From contig OX352772.1 in assembly GCA_947095535.1 (NCBI GenBank), forward strand, positions 42,675,445 through 42,739,444: 64,000 nucleotides of DNA, in the 5' to 3' direction. Shown here one piece after another: positions 1 through 12,878 of this stretch. The notes under the pieces are model-generated. The model worked only from the letters and a program-made list of their open reading frames with translations, searched no databases and was not told where the DNA came from. The position numbers and the translations under genes were made by a program. Position 1 is the first letter of the stretch; every line of letters begins with the position of its first letter. This stretch comes from Poecilobothrus nobilitatus. Its lineage: Eukaryota > Arthropoda > Insecta > Diptera > Dolichopodidae.

Positions 1-1385
1 CTGTTTTTTCGTTTTATTAAATTTAGCTTTAATTATACATTAGTTATTGACGGAGAGTTAACTAAAAAAAAACAAATACTCTCATATTTTAGAAATACAC
101 TGTACTTTCAGACAACCTTACAACTCTCATACTGTTTGATTAAAATTGGAGCACATTATTGGGGTTAGTTAATTTTTATATGGTGTATTCTTTAAATGTT
201 CGTTCCATTTTGTTCGAGGATCCTTTTCTGCATTATTTTTCCTCGTTTCGAAAATTTTATCTCAGAAGATAAATTATCATCATCTTTTGGTACTACAGCC
301 CGATCTGAGCTCTGACCTCCTTTACAACACTTCCCCAACGTTTTCGTTGGAGAAGTGTTGTAAGTCATTTTCGTCATTTCGTCAAGTGTTGTAAGTCACT
401 TAAGTCATTTTCGATATTATCTATCCATCTACTTCTAGGGCGGCCTCTATGATGTGTATCAATTATTCTGATCTCAAAGATAGATTTTTGAGCCCGATTT
501 CGAGGCATTCTTATTACATGAGAATGCCCATTTTATTCTTTGACTTTTCATGAATTTCACTGCGTTAATTAGTGCCATTAGTTCTGCGTTGGATCTCATA
601 ATATCATTACCATGTTCATCAGGTTTTAGACCAAACATTTTTTTTTGTTGGTTTTCGACTTAGACCAAACAGTTGGTTTTCGACTTCAAGAGTTAGAGTC
701 TAAACTTCTGATCTATATATGTTACAATCGATTTCACGAGTATTTTAATATTTTTGATTTGAAAAGTTTCCGATATGAGTAGTAACAACTATTACCAGCC
801 TGAATTCTATCTTAAATGCTGTAGTACATGTTGTTTTCATTATTTAATTGCACTCTTAAGTAATTAAAATTGCTTACACTCTCAAAAATATATGTACCTA
901 TCGAGACTGGTTGGGAAATTTCAGATATATTGTTTTAGTTTCGTTTATTTGGAGAGCGATGTTGGCACACGAGTTTACTAGATCTCTAAATGTATCCCAG
1001 TTTCCACACATTTCTAACTGTTACGGCGATATCATCCACATAAACACTGATTTGTAAAGTCTTGTTTATAATGTTACCCTTTCTATACAAATGTCTTATT
1101 GCAAAGTGTAGTACCAGATTAAAAATTGTTGAGGAAAGAGTATCATTGCTTGACCCCTGATTTTATTGTAAAAGACGTTTCGTTTTATAGCATTACTCTT
1201 CCTTTTGTATCTTTGAGTGTTATCATTACTAACCTTGTTAATCAGAACCAAAAGATAAATAATGTCTTAAAATAAAGCAAATTGTTTAAAAACTTTAGAT
1301 TTTTTTTTTGTTACAAAATCTATTGGTTTGTAGGTAAATATACATATAAAATTAAATTTATAATTTTTTCTTTAATATTTTACAG
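1..1385. other. intron (3' part) of the Grip-like gene
   Basis: This stretch lies upstream of the first visible Grip exon and ends in a T-rich tract and TACAG at 1381-1385, a 3' splice site. The exon after it starts in the middle of a PDZ domain, so the gene must continue upstream of the window. Apart from the antisense reverse-transcriptase relic at about 280-1215, I see only A/T-rich sequence. Confidence 0.75.
280..1215 (-). pseudogene. decayed non-LTR retrotransposon reverse transcriptase (3' part)
   Basis: Read on the minus strand from about 1215 downward, the sequence gives a broken but recognisable LINE reverse-transcriptase C-terminal half. First comes a stretch like 'LSSTIFNLVLHFAIRHL', then the catalytic motif YVDDIAV (1025-1045), then 'NNENN...RIQAGN.CYYS', then RSNAEL...FMKSQRIKW, then a 'GRPRSRWID'-like stretch and 'VVKEVRAQIGL'. 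The order matches the end of the reverse transcriptase found in many arthropod LINEs: the YADD/YVDD box, the thumb, the SNAEL/QRI-W segment and a basic GRPR.RW segment near the terminus. The frame is broken by several frameshifts and stops. A short local duplication (TGTTGTAAGTCA twice near 357-399) adds to the damage. It is antisense to Grip and inside its intron, so it should be removed with the intron. Clade assignment would need a search. Confidence 0.7.
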
Positions 1386-4300
1386 ATCGTCCTGATTTAA
1401 GTTATCCACCGGTTATAGCATCTGTTGATGCATCTGGACCAGCAGCAGATTTTTTATCACCAGGTGATAGAATTCATCAAGTTGATGGAATGTCAACAAT
1501 TGGTTTATCAAATTCACAGATAATGAATTTAATATGTTTGGGAGAAGCACCAGCTTTAGTTGAAATTGAATATTCATTACCAGAATATAGTAAAAGAATT
1601 ATATTTATAATATATATTTTGTATTTTATATTGTATATTTAATTTGATAGATGATCGTTTTTTTTTACTTTCAGTTTCGCAAAATAGTCTTTGTGTTCAA
1701 ACAAAATTAGCACAAATAACAGTTGAACGTGAAAATGGTTGTTTAGGATTAACATTACGTGGTGGTGGAGAATTTCCTTTAATGATAACACATGTTCGAC
1801 CACATGGTCCTGTATTTAAAACTGGTAGAGTGAAACCTGGAGATCGTTTATTAAGAGTGGATAATGTAAGTTTTAAATTTAATTCATATATCGGTTTTTT
1901 TTAATACAGAATTCTAAGTATGTCTATAAGAAAGATTGAGTAGATGAATAATTGAAAAAAAAATTCAAAGAATGCAATTTCAATGAAAATTTTCAATAAT
2001 AAAAAATTATCTGACAGAATCAAATTATTGTTGATGTATTCATTTATGATAGGTATTTGTTTATATATATATTTTTTTTGTTTATTACGAGTACATCAAT
2101 GTTTATTTAATTTTTTGTGTCTCGATCATCAAACATTTTATTCTTTGTTTACAACAAATGTTTACCCCACTTTTGGTAACATAAAAACTAAAAAAAAAAG
2201 AAAAACAAATATGTTTTTATGTTTATGCTTTTCCTTTCACTCATTTTATCAAATATTGATTTAAATATATCTATCTCTTTTATTTAATATCTTTTTTTCT
2301 TTCAATGCAACAAAAAAATAACGAAATTATTTTGTTTATTAAAATGTTGAAGTTTTATTAATTTGTTTAAATTATTGAAATATACCAAAAGAAATGATTA
2401 ATTTTTTGTTGATGGCGCTCAATCTTTTTATTTCTTTTCATACAGTATTCTTTAATCAATAAGACATTATCGGAAGCACAACAATTACTTAAATGTGGCC
2501 ATATATCCGGTTTAACAAATTTAACAATTGAATATGATGTATCAGTGATGCAAAGTGTTGAATATGCAACCGGACCATTATTAATTGAAATTGAACGACC
2601 AATGAATGATAAATTAGGATTAGTATTGGCAAATTATTCACCAGTACAAGATCATAATGCTACAGCAGATTTAGATGAAGTTAGTATAGCTGGTATATAT
2701 ATTGCAAGTATATTACCAGCTAGTATTGCTGATCGTTGTGGTGCATTATCAATAGGTGATCAAATATTATCAATTGATGATACAATATTAGAAAATTCAG
2801 AATATACACCAGATGATGCTATGAATTTATTAGATGCAAATACTGGTTTAGGTTATACAACAATGCAAATAATGCCAGCACATGCATTAACAAGAAAATG
2901 TAAGTATATATATACATATATGTATTTAAAATAAATATATTTTAGATTCTTCTGTCAAAGTCGTGCCATCGTAACATAAATTTAAGGAAACTTGGCACGA
3001 AATCGAATAGGTTCTGTTACGTGTTGAAAGTATGCTACAGACCTAGGATCTAGTGATTACTGTCGCGTTACTTCAGCCTTCGTCAGTTAAATTAATTGTT
3101 TGGTGTTTTAAATATATGATAATATAATATGTGGTCTCTTGACTATTAAAGAACTAACTATTTTCTATCGAGAAAGATCTTAAATATATTAACATGTTAA
3201 CATTATGTTTTATTGTGTACTTAAACATGCTGTAAAATTTCGTTCTATTATTTTCGGAGATTAAGCCTCGACGTACTGTTTTACGACATTTGGAATATAA
3301 CTATACTATGTTTAAACGATTGAACGATTCAAACTGCAGTTTAATCAATTGATTGAATTAAATTAAAACCTGTAATTAAAAATTAAATCTGGTCTTTGTT
3401 TACTTCTTTTTGAAAAAAGAGATAAAAAGTAAAAGACATGGATTTTCAGCCAAATGAAAATTTATTAGTAAAAAAATCTGATTAAAAATTTTCCCTTTAA
3501 ATTTTTTAAATATGCTCCCTTGTGAATTATAATAATCCTTTCTTTATTCATAAAAAACACTTATTAATAAATTTCATAGTTATTAAAAAAAATTATATGT
3601 ATACTTTATATATTTCCTATGGAAATGCGATTCCTCTGATCTCTGTAAATACAAAAAAAAAAAAAGAAGAAAGAAAAACAGCATCTTAATTTAAATGGAC
3701 ATAAATGGAATCTTTGGTGGCGGTGACTAAATATAGAAAATAACAAAAAAAAAAAAAAACAAATCACAGTGACAAAACGAAAGGCTAAAAAAAAACCAAA
3801 TATTAAGAAAATTAAGAATGAAAAAAAGGGATCGAAGATCAAAAGCAGCTGTTCATCAAATAGAGTAAAACTTTTTAAATTTTCCTAAAAGAAATTTTTC
3901 ATATGATATAAATCTGGTTATGATATGAGATCTTTTGCTGATGATATTTTAATGCTGTGTTGCAGTTGTCGCTGTACATATATATATATATATATTAATA
4001 TATGCATGTACTATATGTACATGCTATATTTTGAATACCGATGATTGAAGATTTCCCATTAATTTTAATGGTCTTTATGTGAATATGAAATATTTCTAAT
4101 TAGCAAAAGCGGATATGCTCAGATTATGATTTGATATTTTGTTCATTATTTTCTGTGTGAAATTAAATTCTATGGTACAGTGGTATAGTATTCATATAAT
4201 GTATCTAATCATACGATTGGAAATGAAGATTTAGAATTATAAAGAAAAATGTAAAATTATACAAATTTTTTTTGTTTGATTATTTTTTTTTTACACGCTA

Positions 4301-7300
4301 CTCAAACTCTAGGTTTAGATTTCTTTATTCAAAATTATTGTAGGTTTGGATGGTGAGACATTAGAGGGAAATAGAATGATAGGGGAGGTTTGAAAGAAAA
4401 GTTGGAGACGACCTGAACAGTTTCTTTTTGAGATAATTGTTAAAGGAAGACACATGTTTCACATTTTAGAAGTTCTTACAATAAATTAATTTGCATGAAT
4501 GCAGTTTGAATGTATGAATGCATAAAAATACAGTTTGCACAACAACTTATGAATGTAGAAATGAGTACTTCAAATCTCACAATGTTTTGTTGGAATTGTT
4601 TCAAGGGAGGCACTATTAATTTTACTTCAATAGAACAAGTGTCATTACTTACAAGATATCTGTAAAAGAGAGTTAATGTTTCAATATTTTGACGTATGAT
4701 AAGAGGGAGGATTAAAAAAATAAAGGTTCTTACCATTCCCTGAATCGCTAATTTCTAATAATTAAAATAATAGCCTTTCATTTACTAAGAGTTTAGCATT
4801 ACTCTAAAAGTCTAAGCGTATCTATTTATTTAACACTTTTACAAGTAGAGTTAATATTTAATTCGAGAAAAAGTGATCAGCACCAGCCGTATCTTATAGA
4901 TTGACTACGTTTTTTTGTGTATTGGCGATTATATGAGTTACTGAAAAAGTTCAAAAAAAATTTCCAACATAAGTTTTATTTGGACTAATTGCTTTAATGA
5001 ATCAATTCGAGTTTGATTTCAAAAGCAATTATAAAATTTTTTTCTGAAGAAATAAAACCACAAGAGTTATATATGGCCGACACGATTCAATACTTTATTC
5101 AAAAAATTTTTGTTTAAATTTTTAATCTCCCACTTGTACTTAATGAACATGACAAGCAAAAGTAGTCAACTAAAAAAAAAAACCACTAAAAATCTGTATA
5201 TATTAGTGGATAAGCAGTGATTTGAAAAATCAGATCGATTCACAAAGAAAAACCAAAAACAAATAAATTCTTATTAAAGTCATAATTTTAAAGATATGTG
5301 AAAACATAATTATAACATTAAAAAATTATGAAATAAAATTAAAAATTTGATAATTTGGTAGAGATGATATTTGAAAAGTAGCAAATCCTGATGTGTGGGT
5401 GTATAATACGCACAATATCCATATGAGATTTTATGCTTCAATAATTTTTAATTACTTTTATTTAAATTTCAAAAAAAAAAAATAAAATTTAATATTAATC
5501 TTAAGATTACTTTTTTTTTTGTCTGTATTTTGAAATAACCATTAAATATATTTAATTTTATCTTTGAGTAAAATATCCATTTTGTAACTGAATTATTAAT
5601 ATGTACATATATACATACATAGTTATATATTTATTGCTTTATTCAAAAAATACAGTTGTGATAAATAATTTACCGATTTGTTTCAGCAGAATTTTTAAGA
5701 TAACTTGAAATTAATCTTTAATCCAGTCTTAAAAGTTTTTTAAGAGTTAAGATAAGGAGTATATTTTTTTTGATGTAGGAAATTGTAGGAAGTTTATCGA
5801 CATTTATTCTTTTCTCTTTAATCTCTATTTTCTTAAATTACATAAAGAAAGTCATTTATTTATAAACTCCAAATTACACGTTCGGAAATATGTCGGAAAT
5901 GAATATAGTAAATAAAAGAAATTTTGTGTACTTACAACAAAAGTTTAGTTTTATACAAAATTTTAGGTTAGGTTTGTCAATTTGAACTTGAAACATAGAT
6001 GTAGATGTAGGAACATTTTTCGGATTTTTCTCCACATGAAATCAAATCAAAAGAAACTAAAAAAATTTAACAAATATGAACACGATAAGAAGCTCTTTTA
6101 GATCTTACCTAATGTTAACAATTTGTATATAATATAAAAAAAAAAAAAATTAAAAAATGGACAACTCTTGTATAAAATAATAGATGGAAGAAATATAATA
6201 TATTATATTCCATAATCTTGTACAATAGCTACTGCCGAGCAATCAACGGGTTAGTGATGCCCTATCGCATAGGAGTACAAAGGATAAAAAAAACTATATT
6301 GTCATAGGATTCCATAGGAATTATAATTGATCAATGTGATATTTAATTTATTTAAGGGAAAGGAATGACAACTCTTATGGTTTTTCAGTTTGAACAATTC
6401 AATATTTAATAATAATATTAATTAATTTTAAATGCATAATAAATTTTTTGTCCTAATGACGCTTAATAAGTCAGTTTCAATCAAATCATCGATATACCGT
6501 TTTCCCTCAGTATACAATTTACTTCATCATCAGTATTATAATATAATTTTCTTATATATACATTATACATACATAGTTCGTGTATTGTTGATTGTTCTAT
6601 ATACATTTTGTTTATTTTTATAATTAACTTATCATTTTTAAACATAAGAATGTCCTTTTTAGAAAAATTGCATGGGCATTTTAGTCATTTTGTGATCAAG
6701 ATATTTGAGCTATATCCACGCGTTTTAAACAACCTTATCAAATTATTTTATGTACATATTAATTTCAAGATAAACACAGTATCTTAAGTTAATTTTCAGT
6801 ATAAATTAAGTTAAAGATAAAAGATTTGAATATAATGGAAGTTTTATAAAAATGTTTGAGTATTTTCTAATATATAATTATCGATTAATTTTAAGAGATG
6901 TATTAAAATTTTTAATATAAATCAATTTAATTAAAAAAACAGTTTTCTCACTATTTTTGTTCACTATATATATATCTAGTGCCAAGTAGAACCATATATA
7001 TAGTGCCAAGTAGAATGCTAATGTTTTAATATGAGTTTATTTATTTCTTAATATTTTCAGATTACTTTAAATTTTATGGTTTTTAATTTTTAGTGCATTT
7101 TAAGTACTAAAACAAATTTAAAGATCAAAAGAGTATTAATATTAAATGTCTTGTATTAAATTAGTTCCTTATATATATATCATACATGTAAATGAAATAT
7201 TTAAATTCAATACGATTGTAATTACATTTTCTTGTCTACATCTTTAACAAATGTATTAAAATATTTTATTGCTTTGTTTTACATGGTCTGTTTAGTGCAT

Positions 7301-9668
7301 TGTTTAATTTCATTTAAAGAAAAAAGAAATCAGTTTATTTATTTTTTTTTCCAATGTTTTAATTGATTTTAAAATCTTATTGCATTTTGTATACACCAAA
7401 GAAACATTTCTTTAGGGATTCCTTTTTTCTTAGAAAGATCATAAAAAATAAAACCGAACAATTCTTTAACTTAAATACTGTAATAAATAAATTCTTAAAT
7501 TATATTTTTTATTTATAATTTTATTTTTATAGGTTTATCGATCGGAAGTAATCAAAAATATGGTTTGGGAAATGGTACTTACAGTACACTTGAATCTCGT
7601 AAATCAAGACAACGTCGTATTCAATCACGTAAAAGTAGTGGTAGTACATTAACACCATCAGTTGGTGTTTGTCGAACTGAAACAATACAAGTTATATTAG
7701 ATTGTACACATGGATCTGGTTTGGTACTTGGGGCTCAAACCCCTTGTGGTCGTAGTGTAATAATAGCACAAATTCTTGAAGATTCGGTAGCTGATCGATC
7801 TGGTTGTATACAGAGTGGTGATCGAATTATAGCAGTAAATAAAATGTATAATCTTGATGCAAATACAATACGACAATTACTGAGCGATATGGGACCACGA
7901 CCATTAGGTTATCAAGGAACAAATTGGGTTGAATTAGAAATTGAATTTGATATGGCTGATTCGGTTATACCTTCAAGTGGTGTTTTTAATGTTAAATTAA
8001 TGAAAACTGGTAAAGGTGGTTTAGGTATTACAGTGAATGGTTCTAGTCATATTGGTAGTGGTGGTGCTGCTGTATTTGTTATAACAGAAGTAAAACCTGG
8101 TAGTCCAGCTCATAGAACAGGTTCATTAAGAGCTGGTGATATTTTATTAGCCATTGATTCACATCCATTACAGCATTTTAATGTTGATGCATTATTAAAA
8201 GACAACAGTAAAGGTTGTACAACACTGACAGTTAAAAGAGATTCAATACCAGACTTTTTATTTGATGCTCAACAAAGATCATTAAATCCAATTTATGGTA
8301 ATTTTAATAGTAATCCGGATCGTGAAATTTATGCATATTCAGCTAAATATGGTGAAGTAAAATATACTGATTGTGCATCATCATTAAAATCATTAACGCC
8401 ACAACCGGATTATTTTCGAACTCAAAGTAATGAACCACAATATGGTAATACAGGTGCTGATACAATTGATAGTATGGAAGGTAACAGTGTACAAAATCCA
8501 GTAGTTTTAATTCGAAGACCATATGGTAAATTCAGTGCCATGGAACAACCAGGTAGAAGTTTTGGTGCTGAAAATACACAAAGTTTAACAACTGAAATTG
8601 CTGATGAATGTTATAATGATTTAAGTCCTTATGAATTGGATTATCCATCAGAACGATTTATGACGTATGATCTTTTTTTTAATCTTAAATGTAATCTTAT
8701 AAAAATTTAATTTTTATTTCATTAAATGTAGATTGAATTCTAATTGTGGAAAGTTACCACCACCAATGGAAGAGAGAGAATATGAAACAAGACAAATTGT
8801 GACGATTGTTAGATTACAACCAAAAGGTGGTCCATTAGGAATAACATTGGCTGGAAGTGAAGATGTAAACAAACCCATCACTATAAGTTCTATTGTGGAA
8901 GGTAAACTGAACACATTTTTTATATAAGTTTAAATTTGTGAATTACTGCATAATAATTAATAATATGAGATGTATTTCTATGAATTTCAATTCATTAAAC
9001 GAATTTTTTAGGTGGTACAGCGGATAAATCTGGTGAATTACAAATTGGTGATTGTCTTTTAGCAATAAATGATGAATCTGTACAAGGATTGCCATTATCA
9101 CATGCAACAAAATTATTACAACAAAATCGTGATGAATTTATTGATTTGAAATTAATTAGAACACATTTGGATACATCAGATGAATTAGATAATTTAATTG
9201 ATGATAGTGAAGGTGCCATAGGTAATTCATTGTCACAAGGCCAAGCAATATATGCTAAAGTACAACGCCGTCCACGAAGTCCATCATTTACAGATGCAAT
9301 ATCAACAACTAGCAGTAAAGATAGTAAACATTGTGTACTACATCTTACACTATTTAAAGATAAAGTATACGATGATTATGGTTTTTCTGTATCGGATGGA
9401 CTCTATGAAAAGGGTGTATTTGTAAATCGTATTAGATCAGGTGGTCCAGCTGATAAATGTGGAATGTTAAAACCATTTGATCGAATTATGCAAGTAAGTT
9501 CGATTGAAATTTGAAAAATTCATATATTAAATTTAAATAAAACAAAAAAATATTTTTTAGGTAAATGGAACAAAAACCATAGACTTTGATTGTTGTTTGA
9601 CTGTACCTTTAATAGCATCAGCTGGTGACAAAATTGATATGATTGTACAAAGGCCATTACCAGATTAA
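1386..9668 (+). CDS. Grip: Grip-like multi-PDZ scaffold protein, C-terminal seven exons
   Basis: GRIP (glutamate-receptor-interacting protein) scaffolds are cytoplasmic adaptors whose PDZ domains bind C-terminal tails of receptors and transport partners; the fly orthologue acts in muscle guidance. Exons read from splice sites with matching phases: 1386-1589, 1675-1865, 2446-2899, 7533-8664, 8732-8901, 9012-9493 and 9561-9668 (stop 9666-9668). Together they encode 912 residues, 5'-incomplete. Numbering from the first whole codon, the domains are: the second half of PDZ1 (1-65), PDZ2 (80-162, loop CLGLTL), PDZ3 (174-275, KLGLVL), PDZ4 (332-422, GSGLVL), PDZ5 (433-519, GLGITV), a linker of about 160 residues, PDZ6 (680-766, PLGITL) and PDZ7 (823-909, DYGFSV). 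A total of seven PDZ domains with a long PDZ5-PDZ6 linker is the GRIP layout. The stop follows PDZ7 almost directly. Introns are short (66-580 bp) except one of 4.6 kb. The symbol is by domain architecture, not by search. Confidence 0.9.
1866..2445 (+). other. Grip intron between the two exons encoding PDZ2
   Basis: The donor AAT/GTAAGT at 1866 and the acceptor TACAG at 2445 join two halves of PDZ2 in phase 0 (VDN then YSLINK). The intron is A/T-rich with no supported feature. The 93-residue open frame at 1983-2264 inside it is low-complexity and has no recognisable motif. Confidence 0.75.
2945..3080 (+). repeat. fragment of dispersed repeat shared with 43490-43610
   Basis: The segment aligns by eye with 43490-43610. 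Shared blocks include a 'CGTA.CATAAAT.TAAG.AAACTT' stretch, TCGAATAGGTT, 'CAG.C.TAG.' and TAGTGATTACTG followed by GCGTTA. At 43.5 kb this block sits next to the 3' end of a LINE, so it is probably a fragment of the same element inserted in the Grip intron. Confidence 0.6.
6219..6285 (+). repeat. short dispersed repeat, second copy inverted at 26985-27105
   Basis: The block reads TTGTACAATA, then GCCGAGCAATCAACGGGTTA, then 'GCCCTATCGCATAGGAG'. The reverse complement of 26985-27105 gives TTGTACAATA, GCCGAGTAATCAACGGCTTA and 'TCCTATGCTCCTTATAGGA' with about 45 extra bases in between. The order is the same, so these look like two diverged copies of one repeat, this one with an internal deletion. 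Confidence 0.45.
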
Positions 9669-9706
9669 ATTATTTTAATTAATATTATTTTTTAATTTTA
9701 TTTTAA

Positions 9707-9734
9707 AATAAATTATCGTATAATAAGCAATAAA
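9707..9734 (+). promoter_or_regulatory. Grip poly(A) signals
   Basis: AATAAA occurs at 9707-9712 and again at 9729-9734, 39 and 61 bases after the Grip stop codon. Either would make a short 3' UTR. AATAAA-like strings are common in such A/T-rich DNA, so the choice is an inference from position. Confidence 0.45.
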
Positions 9735-12200
9735 CAGACAAAAGTTATTATCATTAGCTATATAAGACCATATTACAAAGAATCAAATTTACATATTTAT
9801 ATTTATATACCTACATAATATACAATATATTTTTTAAAAATGGTAGTTTACATTGAGAAAAATTGATGTTTTGAAGAATAATTTTTATTAAAGATTAATT
9901 TCTTTGAATATATTGTTTAAGAAATCATTTTGGTAAAATTGATTTGAAACTTAGTTTCGGTCAATAATATTGTATTAGATATATTTATAGATTAAAAATG
10001 GTTTAAAAGAAATGGTTTAATTTATAGGAAAATTAAATTAAAATGTCCTTAATGTACCAGTAGGTGCATAATTAAATGGGAAAAATTATGAAATTAAGTG
10101 TTGGTCTTACAGAAACTTAAAAGTAGATTTTTTTTTTTTAATTAGCTTTACTATTTACTTAAATAATAAATTAATATATTTAAAAGCAAAACTCAATTCC
10201 ACAAAATTTTGTTTTTAATTTTTCAATAACTATTTTGTGCACCTTAAACAGAATGAAAATAATCATCGCGCCACGGTATTTAGTGTCAAAATCATAGCCA
10301 TTGTATAATGTTAAAAATTTAGTTACCAGATTTTTGTAATCGTTACAAGTTTTACAAGTTTTACAGGTTTTTTTTCTTTTTTAGTTCAGAACAGAACCAG
10401 AACTGTCAAAAAAAAAATTTTGTGTTTCTTTTTTCAATCAGAGTGCGCTTAGAGTATGATCTAAATATTCCAATTCTATTTACAGATATAGTATAGTATT
10501 TGAATGTAAATGTCAAAAATTTTATTTTTTTTTTATATGATTTGACCTTTTTGACAGGTTAAAACTCTATTGTTTTTCAAAATTATTTCGGAGCGTTTAA
10601 AGATAACATATTTTTAATCTGTACAGAACGTACTCGATATCTGTTCAGAGCAAAAATCTGAACTAAAAAAGAAAAACAACCACAGTAATATTAATTTTAT
10701 ATTATAGAGTGAGAATGCTTGATTTTTATATTTATATTATAACCTAATATTTCAATTTGTTATTTACATATCTTGTCAGTTTAGTAAAATAATTTAAATA
10801 AAGTAGCTTTACAAATTAAGTAAAAACTAAATGTTCAAGTTAAAGTTTTATAAGTGAACGTTATATTTACGACAGTTATTTGATGGTTATTTGTATTCGT
10901 ATCAATAGTTTTTATTTAAATATTATTATTATTTTTATTCCCTGATCTGGTCTCTTTCATTCTGTTCAAGAGGATGTGCTATAATTTTTTGGCGAGTACA
11001 GTTTAATTTTTCAAAAATATTAATTTGGAGGTAAATTGAATATTTAATTTTTCTAAGTACATATATTTAAGAATTAATAATGTATTATTAAAGTTTTAAA
11101 ATTACGGCATTTATAAATCAGAAATAGCAAAACTAACTAAGAATATTTATTCTTGAAGCAAATTTCAATAAAAATCTTTTTTTTTTTTTTAAATTATTTA
11201 AAAATAAAACTTAGCCAAAGTATTGAATGATCGCCTATAATTACTTTTCATATACAAAACCAATTTTAAAATTTAAATAACATTAGAAATCAAAAAAAAA
11301 AAATTATAAATCATTTCAGTTTTTGTATTTAATATAATAATATTTACTTAATAATTTTAGTATGAAATATTCCAAAATGTTAGAAAACCAAAATATAATA
11401 TTACATATTTTACAATTCTTTTTAACAATTTATTGTGCTTTTATTTGAAAAAAAAAAAAAAAGAATGAAACAAAAGATAAAGAAAAAAAATTTATATAAT
11501 ATTTTAGAAATATTCATTTACAAATAAATTATGTTTGAAATCATTATTTTTTTTTTATATTTTTAAAATATAGAATAATAAAAAAAAAATAAATATTTTA
11601 TTTAAGTTGTAATATTTACAAATTAATTTAATACAAAAAAAAAAAAAAATAACATTATTAATATTAATTATAATTATAATAATGTTTTCTTCCTTCTTAT
11701 TAAAAATAAATCAATAAGTTTTTCTATTAAAAAAAAAACTTTGATTTTATATCTTATTTATAGGTAATTCTGCAACCCCTCATAAATGACGGAAGTTAAT
11801 TAAATTTTAGTTTTTTTTTTCTTTCATAAAAGACTATTCGCATATAGAGAAAAATGCAAATATTTTAGTTTTTTTATTATTTAAGAATAAAATTTAATCT
11901 ATTAATTTCAAAATCGATATGTTTTGTTAAATCGATCTCCAATCGATTTCACGTACACGTATAAATAATTTAATGGTAGCACTGCAGTGTTACAACAAGA
12001 ATTAATTGAAGACAGTTAAGACATCTAATTAACTTTCAAAATATAACAAACAAACAAATATTAATAGTAAACTAATTAATTTTACATAAAGTATCAAAGT
12101 TGTTGCAACTTAGAATATTTGTAAATAATAATAGAAGATATCAAATTGATTATTCAATTCTTCGTTCAGTTATTAAATTTAACGAACGATAGATTTAGAT
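9735..12200. other. A/T-rich intergenic DNA
   Basis: No coding exon is supported. The stretch holds one inverted-repeat element (10366-10681) and many poly(A)/poly(T) tracts; the rest is unassigned. Confidence 0.6.
10366..10681. mobile_element. small MITE-like element with about 25-bp terminal inverted repeats
   Basis: The left end GGTTTTTTTTCTTTTTTAGT followed by TCAGA (10366-10390) matches the reverse complement of the right end, TCTGAACTAAAAAAGAAAAA followed by CAACC (10657-10681), with one mismatch. The interior (about 266 bp) has no coding potential. The trinucleotide ACA flanks both ends (10363-10365 and 10682-10684) and could be a target duplication, but it is too short to fix the superfamily. 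Confidence 0.55.
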
Positions 12201-12640
12201 GAAAATAAGGAAGAGCATAGGTAAGATACCCGCACGAACATAATATTTGTTGTTTCCATAAAATTTAATCATTATTTGTAAAATTGACGATATCAAACTT
12301 AATGAAGTACATACTGAGATATATTCATGTAAGTTTGGGAGTTGTATAACGGTTATCAATTCCGTTGCGCCAAACTAATCAAAATTTGCAGAAGTTATTG
12401 CGATAAAATTTGATGATCTCTCAATTTTAAATGTCTGCCGTTTTTAAGTATCAAGTTATGAACTAATGAATTCCGCAGGTACCTTAATTAAGTTCCGTTA
12501 GACTAATCAAATTTTACAAATTCTTTGGCTTAAAACTTTACTTCCTTTGTTGAAATTTCATATATTTAGATTAATTGGACACTGAGTTATGCTCATGTAA
12601 AAAAAGAATTTGTATGGCAGCTATTTGAAACCGTCTATCG
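12201..12640 (-). repeat. fly-type 'ATACCCGTATGAAC' repeat, copy 1
   Basis: Starting with GGAAGAGCATAGGTAAGATA and ATACCCGCACGAAC (12226-12239), this stretch aligns by eye with the reverse complement of 52270 downward: ATACCCGTATGAAC, a 'GAG.TATATTCATGTAA' block, GGGAGTTGTAT, AAAATTTGCAGAAGTT and so on. It therefore lies in the opposite orientation to the fuller copy at 51581-52270. The far end is not clear, and no coding potential is seen. The layout resembles non-coding repeats common in Diptera; this is a recollection of pattern, not a search. Confidence 0.6.
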
Positions 12641-12878
12641 AACTTGATCAATTTCAATAGTAAAACTGGTGTTTACATAAAAATGAAATGATTAAAATAT
12701 TATTGAGATGTTATAAAAAAATAACCAAACTATATACCAAACTATACTATAAACTAAACTACAACTATAAAAAATATATACAAATATGGTACAAATATTT
12801 TTGAATTTATGTTCGATTCAATTTAGTATTTTCAAAGAAACGAATTGCTTCCTTTCTAAATTTTCACCTATAACTATA

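Larger units (their letters stand above)
2900..7532 (+). other. large 4.6-kb Grip intron
   Basis: The donor T/GTAAGT at 2900 and the acceptor TTTTATAG at 7532 join in phase 1 to give a Cys codon, linking PDZ3 to the basic/Ser-rich linker before PDZ4. The interior is A/T-rich. It holds a fragment of a dispersed repeat at 2945-3080, a short repeat at 6219-6285, a TA microsatellite near 3978-3994 and a small direct repeat (AGTGCCAAGTAGAA twice, near 6979-7016). I see no exon in it. Confidence 0.8.

Noticed and set aside
3606..3842. 78-codon minus-strand frame
   Set aside because: Almost entirely Phe/Leu/Ile from T-rich tracts inside a Grip intron; no credible domain.
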